A DNA stretch of 64,000 nt from Pomphorhynchus laevis (lineage: Eukaryota; Acanthocephala; Palaeacanthocephala; Echinorhynchida; Pomphorhynchidae). Made by a program: the position numbers and the translations under genes. Location of the stretch: contig WNNJ02001279.1 in the NCBI GenBank assembly GCA_012934845.2, positions 1 to 64,000 of the forward strand, given 5' to 3'. The notes below the pieces were generated by a model that was not told the DNA's origin, did not search any database, and saw only the letters and a program-made list of their open reading frames with translations. Below are positions 35,440 through 46,540 of the stretch, piece after piece (within the stretch, counting starts at the first letter, position 1; each line of letters begins with the position of its first letter).

Positions 35440-36500
35440 AGGTAGGCTAAGTTATCATGGGTTCTAGCATAACCTTAAAGAATCGAAGGGCACCGTGTAA
35501 GGATAAACTTAAAAGTTACCGATATGCGTATGTAGTTGATAATACTTTACATGAGTTTTGTTTAAAGTGGAGACTTTAATGACCATGTATAGATTAGATG
35601 TACGTCTAGATATTTATAAGAGCTGATGAATTTGATGGGTCGATAATTTAGTGAAAGTTTATCGGAATTCGCAAGGCGTCCTTCACGGCCAAAAATTATG
35701 GCTTTGGCCTTCAGAATGTTGACAGTAAGGCAGCTTTCGATACAGTATAGGCTTAGTCGGTCAAGTATGACTTGTGCGATTTGAATAAAGTGGGAATATA
35801 TTAGTAGGTCGTCGGTGAAAATAATGATTTTGGCGTGGGGTAATGTCTTTTGAAAGTAAGCTGGTAAATCTCTAACAAAAAGTGAAAAAAGGAGCGGACT
35901 TAGTGGTCATCTTGCAGGACTTCTTCGTGTTAAGTGATTGAAGTGGAGAAGAAAACGCTATCAAAAATGTACACTTTCATTTTGTAAGATAAAATGAAAG
36001 TGTACATTTCATTAACAAACAGTGAAAAAATGAGCGGACTTCGTGGTCACTTTACATGATTCTTTTGTGTTGAGTGATAAGAGCGGAGAAAGAAACGAGC
36101 ACTTCATTCGATAACAACATACGATGTCGAGGAATGCCCCGTATGTGCAATATTGAAAATTAAGTTTTCAATAAGAAGTTGACTGTTAATATTATCGAAA
36201 GTTTTCGTAAAGTCGACGAAAATTGAGTATGCACGACGACTGGACGATATCATGGTGAACATGGTATGTCTAGCTTCGGTTAGTGCGGTGATGATGAAAT
36301 GTAGATTTTTAGTTTGGGAGGCATGAGTTGATGGTAAAACGACGTGAAAGCAAGAATGAGAAGAATATTATGATTAAGTGATGCCGCGATATACATTTGG
36401 ATCGGAAGAGTTGTCAGAACCTTTATATAAAGAACTTTAACTACGGATTGCTGCCAGGACATGGGAATCGAGTATACAATAAAAACTCTGTTAAACATGC
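35440..36500 (-). mobile_element. Degraded LINE fragment, RT middle region
   Basis: Minus strand encodes pieces that fit an RT around the catalytic box: SLFSPTTY (a decayed FADDL, about 35820), RSFFHFLLEIYQL (about 35860) and a palm region with the sense of IFVDFTKTFDNIN (about 36220). About 80 bases are repeated in direct order either side of a 45-bp palindrome (35965-36009). Frames are badly broken; the clade is not assignable. Confidence 0.55.
35965..36009. repeat. 45-bp palindrome inside a LINE fragment
   Basis: 19-base arms (AAATGTACACTTTCATTTT and its exact complement) with a 7-base loop GTAAGAT. It sits between two direct copies of about 80 bases of LINE sequence. Confidence 0.9.
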
Positions 36501-36739
36501 CAGTTCAATATTAACATCAAATATATCTTTAAGTATATAGAGTTCATTGGCATAAAATTTTGGTTTAGAGAATTGTTGATATCAGTCAAGATAATATGTC
36601 GAATTGTAGTGGAAAAATGAACAGAATTTAAATCCGAAAGTTATTACTATTCAATATGTCAGATTGACCATTAAAAACTTTTTTAAACAGATCAGTACAA
36701 TATGAATCAGTCAAATAAATGTATCGAAACATATATTTC

Positions 36740-37274
36740 ATATCTTTATACAGTTTGGATCAGTCCAATATGAATAATTAAACAAATCAGTTCAATATGC
36801 ATCAATCCATTCAATGTATCGAAACATATATTTCATCTCGTTATATTGTTTAGATTTATTTTTTACACAGTTATGAACAAATTCATATTCTATAAAGCTT
36901 AAAAATAAGTCAGCTATAATGGGCTACTATTACCTCTCATTGGAACACATTTTATTTGTCTAAATACAGATGTCCCTACTTTTAAATAATTTTGATTTAT
37001 CAAAATATTTAAGGGTTCTATTTATTCAATTTAATCCATATATTTATATTTACGTGATGGTTTAATTTTTGTTTGATAGGCGTTATAATTATTATAACAT
37101 ATATATGTTTATCTTTTTCCGAATATAAGATTAATTAATTTTACTAACGCTTCTTTAATATCTACTAAATCTAGATTTGTATAAAGCGTACTAAAATCGT
37201 ATGTATTTATATTTTGAAATTTTATTCCTTTTGTCTGTTCTAAAAATTCTTTTGTAGAATTAATACTGAAATAG
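36740..37274 (-). mobile_element. Penelope-like family 2 fragment, left part, split by Merlin
   Basis: Minus-strand PLE sequence matching 28380-28790 (AAAAATAAGTCAGCTATAAT, TTTAAATAATTTTGATTTAT, GTTTGATAGGCGTTATAATT). It runs up to ATTAATACTGAAATAG at 37274, where the Merlin transposon interrupts it. The sequence resumes at 39574. Confidence 0.85.
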
Positions 37275-39573
37275 TTGGATCTTTTCAGTTTGAAGCACTT
37301 TGTCTAAATTACGCAAAAAGTCTGTTTGTTGTACATCTTCATGTGCTCTTTCGAATGGCGTATAATTTTTTTGGGAGAAACGCGTTTGTGGCTAAAAATT
37401 TTAATATTTAAATTTTTTCATACAAATTTAAAATTTAATTTAATATTTTTTTCAAGGCGCTATAAACTCAAAACTTCATTTCTTTAAAATATATCAATAA
37501 CCTTTGTAATTGTAATCATTTAAAAATATTTCAACAAAGGATTTAAAAAATATTTAAATTTTGTTTTTTTTTCCTAAAATTAAAGATTTAATTTCAAAAT
37601 ATCTCGAAAAATACCAATACTACGCTATTATTTTTATCGTGCCATTCTAATCGCTACGTCTACTATGGCTTATATTTTAAATATGTAGTTATTTGTGTAT
37701 TGATTTAAAAAGTTATTCCAAATTAATTGCAAATAGTTTTTATTTTTTCAATTTTGATCGATCAATCGATTGTTGCTGTAAAAATTTGATGCTATTATTG
37801 GAATAACTGTATAATTTTAGATGTCTAATAATATTAATTTAGAGTGGATATTGCGAAACATTTCTACAGAATTAGATGCTGTCAAGTTTTTACAGAATTA
37901 TCGATTAATTCCAAGTGTTATGAAATGGTTATATTTGGTTCGAAATAATTATATATTTATCTTCTTTTGTAGAAATAAGATGCTGTCGTAAGCATCTAAT
38001 GACATTAAGTGTCAGATGTAATAAAGTATATTGGAGATGCCAAAAATCGAAATGCTCCGTTTCAACTACAGTTCGAAGTGGGACTTGGTTTGAAGGAGCA
38101 CGATTACCGCTTCGTAAAACAATTATGTTTATGTACTGTTGGTCTAAACAATTAACCAGCATTAAATTTTGTGAAGAAGAATTGGCGATTGATCACAGCA
38201 CGACCATTGACTACAATAATTACATGCGCGAGGCTTGTGCTGATGAAATGTTAAAAAATCCATGTAAGATAGGGGGCGAAAATATAATAGTTGAGATCGA
38301 TGAAACAGTTTTCGCCCGTCGGAAATATAATAGGGGGCGCATGCTTCCACAACAATGGGTTTTCGGTGGCGTGTGTAGAGAAACATCTAAAGTGTTTCTT
38401 TTTGCTGTTGATCATAGAAATGCTAAAACTCTTAACGAGTGCATAAAACAGTGCATACTACCTGGATCGATCATTCATTCAGATCTATGGAAAGGATATT
38501 GTGGTGTGCAAACCCTAGAAGGATACAGATTTGAACACCGAACTGTAAATCATTCAGTTGACTTTGTTAGCTCAGAAGGAATTCATACTCAACAAATTGA
38601 GTCAACATGGAACCAGCTTAAATCAGGCAATAGAAAGCGATGGGGTACACATCGCTCAATGATTGACTCATATTTAGTCGAATTCATTTGGCACAGACGT
38701 CATCGAAATGACAATAAATTAGAGTCCATATTCGAGTGTCTAAGGAATTTTAAGCTATGCCAATAATTTTATTTATTCGGTAAATATTTGCAACCGTTGT
38801 GCCTTTTAAAAAATTATAAGTAAAACGGTTTTGAATCTCTTAGTTCTATTAAATGCAACCGCGTAGTTTAATCACATATTTACCCCCCCATTCATCCCCT
38901 TCGCTTGATGTCACTGACCATCAACAATTTGGGACCTCATTCACTATTCCAGTAAATAAGACCTCAACTGTTGAGATCCACCGACATCAAGCAGAGAGGA
39001 GGAAATTGAATATAAAAGGAATAATGAAGATAAGTTTCAACAAAATGGATTTAATGTCTTATTGGGGATCGATTGTTTGACCAAAATTAAAATAAACTTA
39101 AAAATATGCATATTTTGAAAAGACATTTTAAATAACTCTTTTTTGAATGATTCAAATATTTTAATATTTTCAACTTAAGTCAATATAACTGTGATGTTTA
39201 CGATAACGCAATAAAAATTATATGTTATAATTGCAAAATTTTAAGATATTTCAAATTCAAATTACTTTTTGAACAAAAAATAAAAAAAATTGTATGTTTT
39301 TTCGTGAGAGCATAGAAAAAATCTCAAATCATTGTATATTGATAAGATATATGAAAAATACTTAAATATAGTTTTTTAAGTTTCTAACTTTGAAATTTGA
39401 AATTAAAATTAAATTTTTAATTATTATGAAAAAATTTAAATATTAAAATTTTTTAGCCACAAACGCATTTCTCTCAAAACATTTATACGCCATTCGAAAG
39501 AGCACATGAAGATGTACAATAAACAGACTTTTTGCGTAATTTGGACAAAGTGCCTCAAACTGAAAAGATCCAA
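37275..39573 (+). mobile_element. Merlin (IS1016-like) DNA transposon, complete
   Basis: About 2.3 kb with terminal inverted repeats of about 150 bp: 37275-37422 and 39423-39573, starting TTGGATCTTTTCAGTTTGA and differing at only about ten positions. It interrupts a PLE exactly; outside the element, ATAG (possibly AATAGT) is repeated, and removing the element restores the PLE sequence as seen at 28775. Merlin normally makes 8-9 bp duplications, so the short duplication is a mild oddity, and the exact tip is ambiguous by one or two bases. It encodes one transposase (37821-38766). Arm similarity, intact reading frame and clean insertion make this the youngest element in the window. Confidence 0.9.
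37821..38766 (+). CDS. Merlin transposase (ISXO2/IS1016-like DDE), two exons
   Basis: Exon 1 is 37821-37914 (MSNNINLEWILRNI to QNYRLIP). An intron of 58 nt (GTGTTA...TTTTGTAG, 37915-37972) follows, then exon 2 at 37973-38766; phase 1 to 2 gives RLIPKIRCCRKHLMTL. Total 295 residues. An N-terminal cysteine cluster (C35, C36, then RCNKVYWRCQKSKC) fits a zinc ribbon. The catalytic triad is D141 in IVEIDETVF, D202 in IIHSDLWKGY and E241 in TQQIESTWNQLK. This is the DDE set of Merlin/ISXO2 transposases, which cut and rejoin the element ends. No stop or frame change within the two exons. The intron is inferred from the splice sites and family alignment. Confidence 0.9.
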
Positions 39574-40054
39574 ATAGTGTTTTATACCAGTATTAATTTC
39601 GATTACCTTGCAAAATCCAATAAAACCTAGGTTCATTTGTTGTGTTTAAATGTACATTAAAACCATTTTCTGTTTATATGAATAAAATACTTAAAGTAAT
39701 TAAAGCACACTTTAAAAAATATTGCAAGGTAATCGAAATTAATACTGGTATAAAACACTATTTCAGTATTAATTCAACAAAAGAATTTTTAGAATAAATT
39801 TTCAGAATATAAATACATACGAGTATTTGTACATATTTTGTCAAGTATTTTAAGTCAAGTATTTTATTTATATAAACAGGAATTGGTTTTAATGTACATT
39901 TAAAAGCACTACATATGAACCTAGGTTTTATTGGATTTTTATGTAATTTTGGATTCCAATATAATATAGGTATAGTTTTATTATCTGATTCAACCTTTAT
40001 ATCCTTTTTTATCCATTATAGAACAGTGACTTGTAATAATTGTCTATTACAAGT
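39574..40054. mobile_element. Penelope-like family 2 pieces in alternating orientation
   Basis: 39574-39614 continues the minus-strand PLE interrupted by Merlin. At about 39615 the sequence flips: 39615-39797 is the same PLE in plus orientation (AAACCTAGGTTCAT, then GTAATCGAAATTAATACTGG). About 39860-40044 is minus again. The last piece ends at a palindrome (40029-40054, ACTTGTAATA arms). The three pieces could fold on each other. Confidence 0.75.
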
Positions 40055-42464
40055 TAAGTTTATATATAGTGTATATAAATGATATCGATAATTTATCGAA
40101 ACCTTGTGCACTATCAAAAATGGTGCACAATGCTTTGTGGTAATTAATTTTAATTACATTCTATCACATTTACCGCATAATCATCACTTGATTGTTGATT
40201 TAAGGCTTATTCAAGCACTAAAACAAAATTGTTTAATGTTTATCTTTAGAAAAACAATTCTTTTTGTGGTTTGTTGTTTTCGACAGCAAACTAATAAATA
40301 GTTACACTGTATTTAACGTAATTGATAACTGAGGACTGTTGTAAATTTGAAGTGAATACTAAAATTCTATTACACAACTGACATCTGCAAATGCGGAATT
40401 TCTGCAAACCTGATACTAAAATTGTTGATGATATGATTTTAGAAATCGCTCTCTGGGTATGATTTAAACTGTATAAAAATTTATTTGGAATCATTAAAGC
40501 TAACTTATAACTTGTTAATCTAATATGACTTTTAATATCTTTATATATAACTTTTATTCCAATATTTCTTTTAATATCTTAAAATATAACTTTTTAATCT
40601 GATATTACTTTTAATATTTTTAAATATAACTTTTTAATTTGATACGACTATTCACAGATGATTTAAATCGTATAAAATACTCGTAAAGCCGATAAATATC
40701 CTTTATCACATATTTATACCCTTTTGCGTTTATCGTCAGAATAAAAAATTGATCAAAAAATAATCGTTTTTTATAACATAATATTTGTATTTAATATTCT
40801 TAAATAATTTAAACAAAATAATTAAAAAATTACTTTATTAAAATAAATAAATTATTTTTTAATAAACTAGATATAAATATATTTTAAGCTCTGAATATTC
40901 CATCATTAGCGTTTTGGAAATTAAATATGAAAAGGTAATAAGAGAATTAAAGTAATAAATATATTATTTATAGAATATGGTTACAATATTAATTTTATAT
41001 GGAAAATTTAAAATTTTTTGTTTCAAAAGTATATGAACTTTTAATTCTTTAATAAAAAAATTAAATGTCTATAAATATTCAGTTGTATGGAATTTCCATG
41101 CGTATACAGATGTCGTTTATGAAAAAGTGTAAATAAGGGTTATCTCTTTGTAATGATTATTTTTGATGTAAAAACAAATGAATTTACTAAAAAAATAATA
41201 ATGTATTTATTTTTGAAGATAATGAAAATTTAAATCCAAGTGTAAAAAATAGAGTTAATATAATTTTTCATTTAACTTAGAAGTTATTGATTACGTTTTT
41301 ATTTTTTATCATTTGTATTTTTCTTTTTTGAATTTATTTAGTGATTGACATCATATATGACTATTAAATAAAAGCCAAAATACAGAAGTACATCATTCTT
41401 ATGTCTTAACAATATATTTGAACAAGTGAGACTAACAATGTAGAACTTTCGGGCTACCCAAATTTTGTTAAAATATATACATCAAAAAGATCCTTAATTG
41501 TAGATGTTATTAATACATATAGCTATTAATGATAGAAATCAAGTGTGCGACAAAATAATTTTACAAAACATTTTAACATTTTATATTGATTTTGTTATTC
41601 CATTTGTATCTATAATTTTTACTGTCTAGTGTTGTGCTCATTTCATATGCGACCTCACACCGACGCGCGTGTGGGTTTATTTCTCAGGGTTATTTCTCAG
41701 TTTTAGGCAATGTAATTACAAAAATCGATAGGATTGATTTCATGTTTTGTAAATTAAGGTTCAATGCTAATTACACACCATTATAAAAGACTACACGCCA
41801 TTTAAATTGTTATCGAACAATTTAAATTAATTTAAACAATTAATTAAATTAATTTTACGTTAATATTTTTGAAATTATCCAAATAAATTAGTTATTTAAA
41901 ACTAATAAATTAGTTATTTAGAAGCATAGTTTTCAAAGTTACTCAGAGGAAATATAATTTATTGTCTTACAAAATTTATTACATTTTGTAAGGGAAAATA
42001 TACTTTTAACAAATTTTATGTATAAGATAAAAACACAAATGATAGAACAATAAATTATTCGATACATCCAAGTAATAATTGATTTTTAGGTTAATAGTTG
42101 AAATTTTACAAAACGTAATTGTGATTTACCAAGTTTTGATAATTTCTAACAATGAAAATGCATAGTCTGTGTATGTACAAGACACTAGCAAATCAATAGG
42201 CAAACGATTGATTTTTATTGTACTGGCTTATGTTACCTAAAGGTATTAGATTAGGTAAATCTATCAATACGTGGCATGTACTAGAATCTGGCCGATGTAC
42301 GTATTGGTTTTGAGGACAAAGAACTTATTAAATATCATTTCTAAATGTATTTTATTTAGAACTTTTAAACAAATGATTGACTGTTTTCAAATTGCATTTG
42401 ATAAAAATTAAAAGCAGGACAAAATGAGAACTTCGTTTATTCAAAAAAAACTCATTTGTTTGCA
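40055..42464. other. Long AT-rich intergenic region
   Basis: No exon or element supported. A small GC-richer patch at 41646-41675 (CCGACGCGCGTGTGG) is unexplained. The region just above 42400 should hold the 3' UTR of the ADP/ATP carrier. Confidence 0.4.
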
Positions 42465-43394
42465 TTAAGCGATCGCCTTCTTTCTATTTGCACCGAATAT
42501 TTTTTGGAATTCATCGTATAGAACCAATACAAGAGAACTGCCTATACTTCGAACAATGTTAGAAAAATTCCCTTTAAAGAATGCTGCTCCTCCTTCTTTA
42601 ACGTAGATTTTCTTAAAACAATCAATAGTGCCCTCGTATATTGTATCGCTTCGTCCACTTTGCATCATCAGGCGACGTCGAACTGTATCTAGCGGATATG
42701 CGAGCGTTTCACTAGAAGTTGTGATAAACTGAGCAAACATAAATCTGATGAGTATATTTGACTCATCTGCCTTTTCTTTACTGCCAAACATAAGCATTTT
42801 ACCGGCATCATATCCGCCAAAATAAAATGCCCGATATACGAAAATACCAATTACGGAAATGTTAAATCCCCGATACAGGCCTAGAATACCGTCCGATTTA
42901 AATATTTTCGTCAAACAGCCCCAAGTGCTTGTAAATTGACGCTCATTACTGGCACGGCCAATGTCTACACCCAATCTAGTCCTTGCGAAATCCAAAGGGT
43001 ATACGAATAGAAGTGAAGTAGCACCAGCAGCCCCACCAGTAAATAAATTTCCTAAGAAAAACTTAATCTTCTCGTCTTTGTGGCCGTATTTATTGAATTT
43101 TCCATAAAAATCTTTAAACGAAAAATTCAGAGCCTGAGTGGGAAAGTAACGGACCACATTGACGGTATTTCCTCGCCAGAGAGATAAAGTACCTTCCTCT
43201 TTAATACATCTGATAAAGCAATCTCCGATTCCTTTGTACTTCCTAGACTCTAAACGCACATTGACATCCTGAGTTTGCAGTAGAAGTTTTACTCGTTCGA
43301 TAGGAGCAGCAAGTGTCTTTGCGATTGCACCGGCCGTACCACCGAGCATAAAGTCGGTTAGGAACTTCGTCAAATCCCATTTGGACTCAGTCAT
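42465..43394 (-). CDS. ADP/ATP carrier (adenine nucleotide translocase), single exon
   Basis: 309 residues, the usual family length. Three mitochondrial-carrier repeats are visible, with signatures PIERVKLLLQ (31-40), PLDFARTRL (133-141) and PLDTVRRRL (234-242). Each lies at the end of an odd-numbered membrane helix. The carrier-specific nucleotide motif, normally RRRMMM, reads RRRLMM (239-244), a conservative but unusual change. The C-terminal region FFKGNFSNIVR, then VLVLYDEFQK, is typical. The product swaps cytosolic ADP for matrix ATP across the inner mitochondrial membrane. The ATG at 43394 follows a TTCTGCTTATAG, so a 5'-UTR intron is possible. No introns interrupt the coding part. Confidence 0.95.
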   Translation of the reverse strand: MTESKWDLTKFLTDFMLGGTAGAIAKTLAAPIERVKLLLQTQDVNVRLESRKYKGIGDCFIRCIKEEGTLSLWRGNTVNVVRYFPTQALNFSFKDFYGKFNKYGHKDEKIKFFLGNLFTGGAAGATSLLFVYPLDFARTRLGVDIGRASNERQFTSTWGCLTKIFKSDGILGLYRGFNISVIGIFVYRAFYFGGYDAGKMLMFGSKEKADESNILIRFMFAQFITTSSETLAYPLDTVRRRLMMQSGRSDTIYEGTIDCFKKIYVKEGGAAFFKGNFSNIVRSIGSSLVLVLYDEFQKIFGANRKKAIA

Positions 43395-43959
43395 CTATAA
43401 GCAGAAATTTGTAAAATTTCACGAACCGATTTTTATCTGGATACAATACTTATTGCATATTAATATATCTAATTCTCTATCTGACATGTTTATTTTAATA
43501 GCTTATTAATATAAAATTTACAAGCAAAAGATGCTGGAAATGCCAAATCTATTCGGTTTCAAATAAAATATGAAATTTATGAACAATAATTTCATATTTT
43601 ATTATTCAACTTGATGTTTAAACGCCCTGAACAACTAAAGAGCACATCGAATGAATCACCGGACAATTAAATAATAAATAATTAAATAATAAATAATTAT
43701 TAAAACACATTTGGTTTTTACGCTTGATTTCGTAGACTCTAATTTAATTGTTTGTTCAGCTACATCTATAAGTAATAAAATATTTTTATTTTTTGCTGAA
43801 CGCCCATTCGATTTTAATTTATGTTTTGGAGTGTTAATTTCATATATAAATTAAAAATAAGGATAAATAAAAATAAATAATAATAAATAATTATATAAGA
43901 TATTATATAATTAAAATATAATTTTAATTTAATATAAAGTTAAAATTAAAAATAAAATC
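43395..43959. other. 5' flank of the ADP/ATP carrier
   Basis: AT-rich; the promoter should be here. No distinct regulatory motif is called. No other gene. Confidence 0.35.
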
Positions 43960-44710
43960 AATTTTTATGAATTGACTAATAAATAATATTTAATCTTATA
44001 TATAATAATATAATAATAATTATTATATAATAATCTTATAATCTTATATAATCTTATACTACGTTATACGATTTCTTACCCTATTTCTCAACCAAGCATA
44101 AATAAGAACTCATTATCTTTCTTTTATTTTATCTTAAAATGAGTGCGATGTATCAAAATAAAGATTAGAGCTCACAAAGAGGAACTGCTAGGTTATCAGG
44201 ATTTTGCTTCTCTTCCTCGACGCAACAAGGCATCAGGGTCAAATCTGATCATAAAATAAATTTATTTCTAGTTCAATAGGGAAAAATATCGTTATGACAA
44301 TTAATCAAAATTTCGTATAAAATTATAAATCACACTGAAGAGCACTTCGATGTAAATAGTAATAAGATACCTCCGTGTATATACATAAGGATATTTCCTT
44401 GTATATAGTGTTTTAATATTTTAATATTTTTAGGATTCATATATTTTAAGTGAGGCAATATATTTTGTAATATTCATGAATTTAAAAATAGATCATTAAC
44501 TAAAAAAGTAATTTTATATTTCAGAATAATCATGAATTGATTAATTGTTAATATATAATGTATTAGCATTACGATAGAGCTCATAAGGAAGAACTACTAC
44601 GTTATAAGATTTACCCTTTTTCTCAACAAAGCATAAATGAGAACTCATTATCTTTCTTTTATTTTATTTTAAAATGAGTGCGCTAAATTTATTATTTTAT
44701 ATAAATTTAT
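43960..44710 (+). repeat. Two diverged copies of the stem-loop-core repeat
   Basis: One copy spans about 43960-44250 (GATTAGAGCTCACAAAGAGG, then AACTGCTAGGTTATCAGG). A partial second spans about 44570-44700 (AGAGCTCATAAGGAAGAACT). Both share ATGAGAACTCATTATCTTTC with each other (44105 and 44638). The core stem is decayed in both. Non-coding. Confidence 0.5.
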
Positions 44711-45180
44711 TATTTCATATAATAAATTTTTCATGCAAGTATTCCTATACAAACCTCGTTTCTCACAAGCGCTGCTTAAACTATTAATACTGTTTCGTCT
44801 ATAACGCTTTTGGTTGTGTGCGTCAAGGCTTATAGGTTATCAACTATTAGCGATAATGATTTATTTCGGTAGTTGTGCAAACTAACTAACCTAGCGAATC
44901 GCCCACTGATTTTAATTAATCAGATCTCTTAACTGACTACAAGTTATGTACTATAAATTTAAAAATATAAATATCTTAATATTAGAGAATTTATAACTAG
45001 GATATATGCCGATTAAATGGTCCACATCAGTATATAAAGGAAGCGCCGCCGCCTGTTATATTCAAAGGATCAATAAATAAATTAGAGATTTGATTCAACC
45101 AGGACTGTCTACTATATATCACGTCGAAGTGTGATAATCCTAAATGATTAACAACTGATTGGGAACACATTAAAATAGTG
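44711..45180. other. Unassigned stretch, promoter-like motif near a PLE
   Basis: Contains TATATAAAGGAAGCGCC at 45031-45047 and AATAAATAAATTAGAG about 35 bases on. It could be the terminal (promoter) repeat of the PLE that follows, or an unrelated old retroelement end. I cannot decide. Confidence 0.25.
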
Positions 45181-46540
45181 TACTAATAAGAACATTTTCT
45201 TGTTCGAAGGACTTCCATATGAAAATAGTAACGGAGTAGCCATGGGCTCTCCATTGGATGGCTCCCAACGCATCTATATGATGTGTAGGTGTGCAGACCT
45301 ATATAATTTTCTCCCAAACTTAACTAAATGGATAAGATACGTGTATGTTGCATTTTGCATATTGTCAGTTGATCCTCAAATATAAATTACCAAATTATTG
45401 AATAACAGAGATCCGGACATACAATGGATTGTTGTAAAAGAAAGTACTGACGGTGAGAAATCATTATTAGAGGTGTTGATAAAGAAAATAAATAATAGCA
45501 TTACGACGGACGTATATAGGAAGCCTTATATACCCTGGTGTCCAACAAATTGGAATACGCATGTACACACTAATTACAAAATTATGGCCACTAAAGCGCT
45601 TTATGATTGGATTTTTAATACATGCTCGACACTAACGGCTAAGGACAGACAATTCCAGCGAATCTCGGAAATGTTGGAATCTAGAGATTTTCATACATGA
45701 GCAGTACGTCAAGCAATTAACCGTTGTCTCATTAATAGAATGGATAGCAATTCTTCGAAAGCAGCTATCTCGGGATTAGTCTTCTTCTCTAGAGGACGTC
45801 CCCCAGAGCAAAGACTAAGGTTTCTTAAGCTCCTCATCTCTCGCTTACCCAACATAGTCCGCGCCGACTGGTCTCTTCGGGAGGTGAAAGATCCCGGGTC
45901 GTTCAGTCGGAAAGCGGCGTGTTGGATTGGTTGGAGGGCTCAGATCCCTGTGGATTTGAGGCCATAATTAATGGGAAGAAATAAGTAGACACGGTTACGA
46001 AGATGTTGACTGTTTTTTGATTTTGACTTTGTACTAACTGACTTGACCGACTTGCATGTTGTTTGATTATTAATAAAGTCTTTATTATTAGGCACGAGTG
46101 AGAAACAAGTATTCAAAGTATTCATACCTGCGGAATATGTCAGTAAGGGATGTTCTAACGTCTTAAAAACAGCCTAACATCAAATATTTCCTTATATCAT
46201 TCAAAGAAAGCTACTATGTCCAAACAATTTAAGAACAAGCCTAAATATCAGTCTACTAATGTCACTTATGAAATTCCATATCTTAATTGTCCATTTAAAT
46301 ATTTTGGGCAAACAAAACAAGGCTTGGCAACGAGAATTAAGCAACATAAATTTAACTTTAAAAAGTGTGATACTTTATCAGCATTGGTTAATCATTGGCT
46401 GAATCATAATTACGAACCTCATTTTTCCAGTTCTAAGGTCTTGGAAAATGAAGACAACTTATCTAGACGACTGATAAGAGAAAGTATACACGTTCATAGT
46501 TATTCCAACACAATGGATGGGAATAAGATCAATTGAAAGT
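45181..46540 (+). mobile_element. Penelope-like element, family 3, with GIY-YIG domain and an insertion
   Basis: Plus strand RT: FEGLPYENSNGVAMGSPL (45200-45260), a damaged catalytic box (WIRYVYVAFCI), and LNNRDPDIQW with LLEVLIKKINN and VYRKPY (45398-45700). The FLDV/VYRKP thumb blocks are typical of PLEs. The endonuclease is 46216-46536: VTYEIPYLNCPFKYFGQTKQ followed by GLATRIKQHK, a GIY-YIG with the YFGQT and R..QH motifs. About 345 bases of foreign, GC-richer sequence (about 45770-46115) sit between RT and endonuclease. Inactive. Confidence 0.85.
45770..46115 (+). other. GC-richer insert inside the PLE, unidentified
   Basis: An open stretch reads FFSRGRPPEQRLRFLKLLIS, then RLPNIVRADWSLREV and GWRAQIPVDLRP, ending at TAA 45966. 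The tail ACTTGCATGTTGTTTG, then AATAAAGTCTTTATTATT, looks like a transcript 3' end with a poly(A) signal. It may be a retroposed sequence or SINE-like element. I do not recognise the peptide, and no clear target duplication was found. Confidence 0.45.

Noticed and set aside
38853-39080. Second gene in the Merlin transposon (75 codons)
   Set aside because: No conserved motif, no splice evidence; Merlin elements need only the transposase. Probably the non-coding right arm.
44711-45180. Solo LTR before the PLE at 45.2 kb
   Set aside because: TATATAAAGG and AATAAA are suggestive, but no TG...CA ends or target duplication could be identified; kept only as an unassigned stretch.
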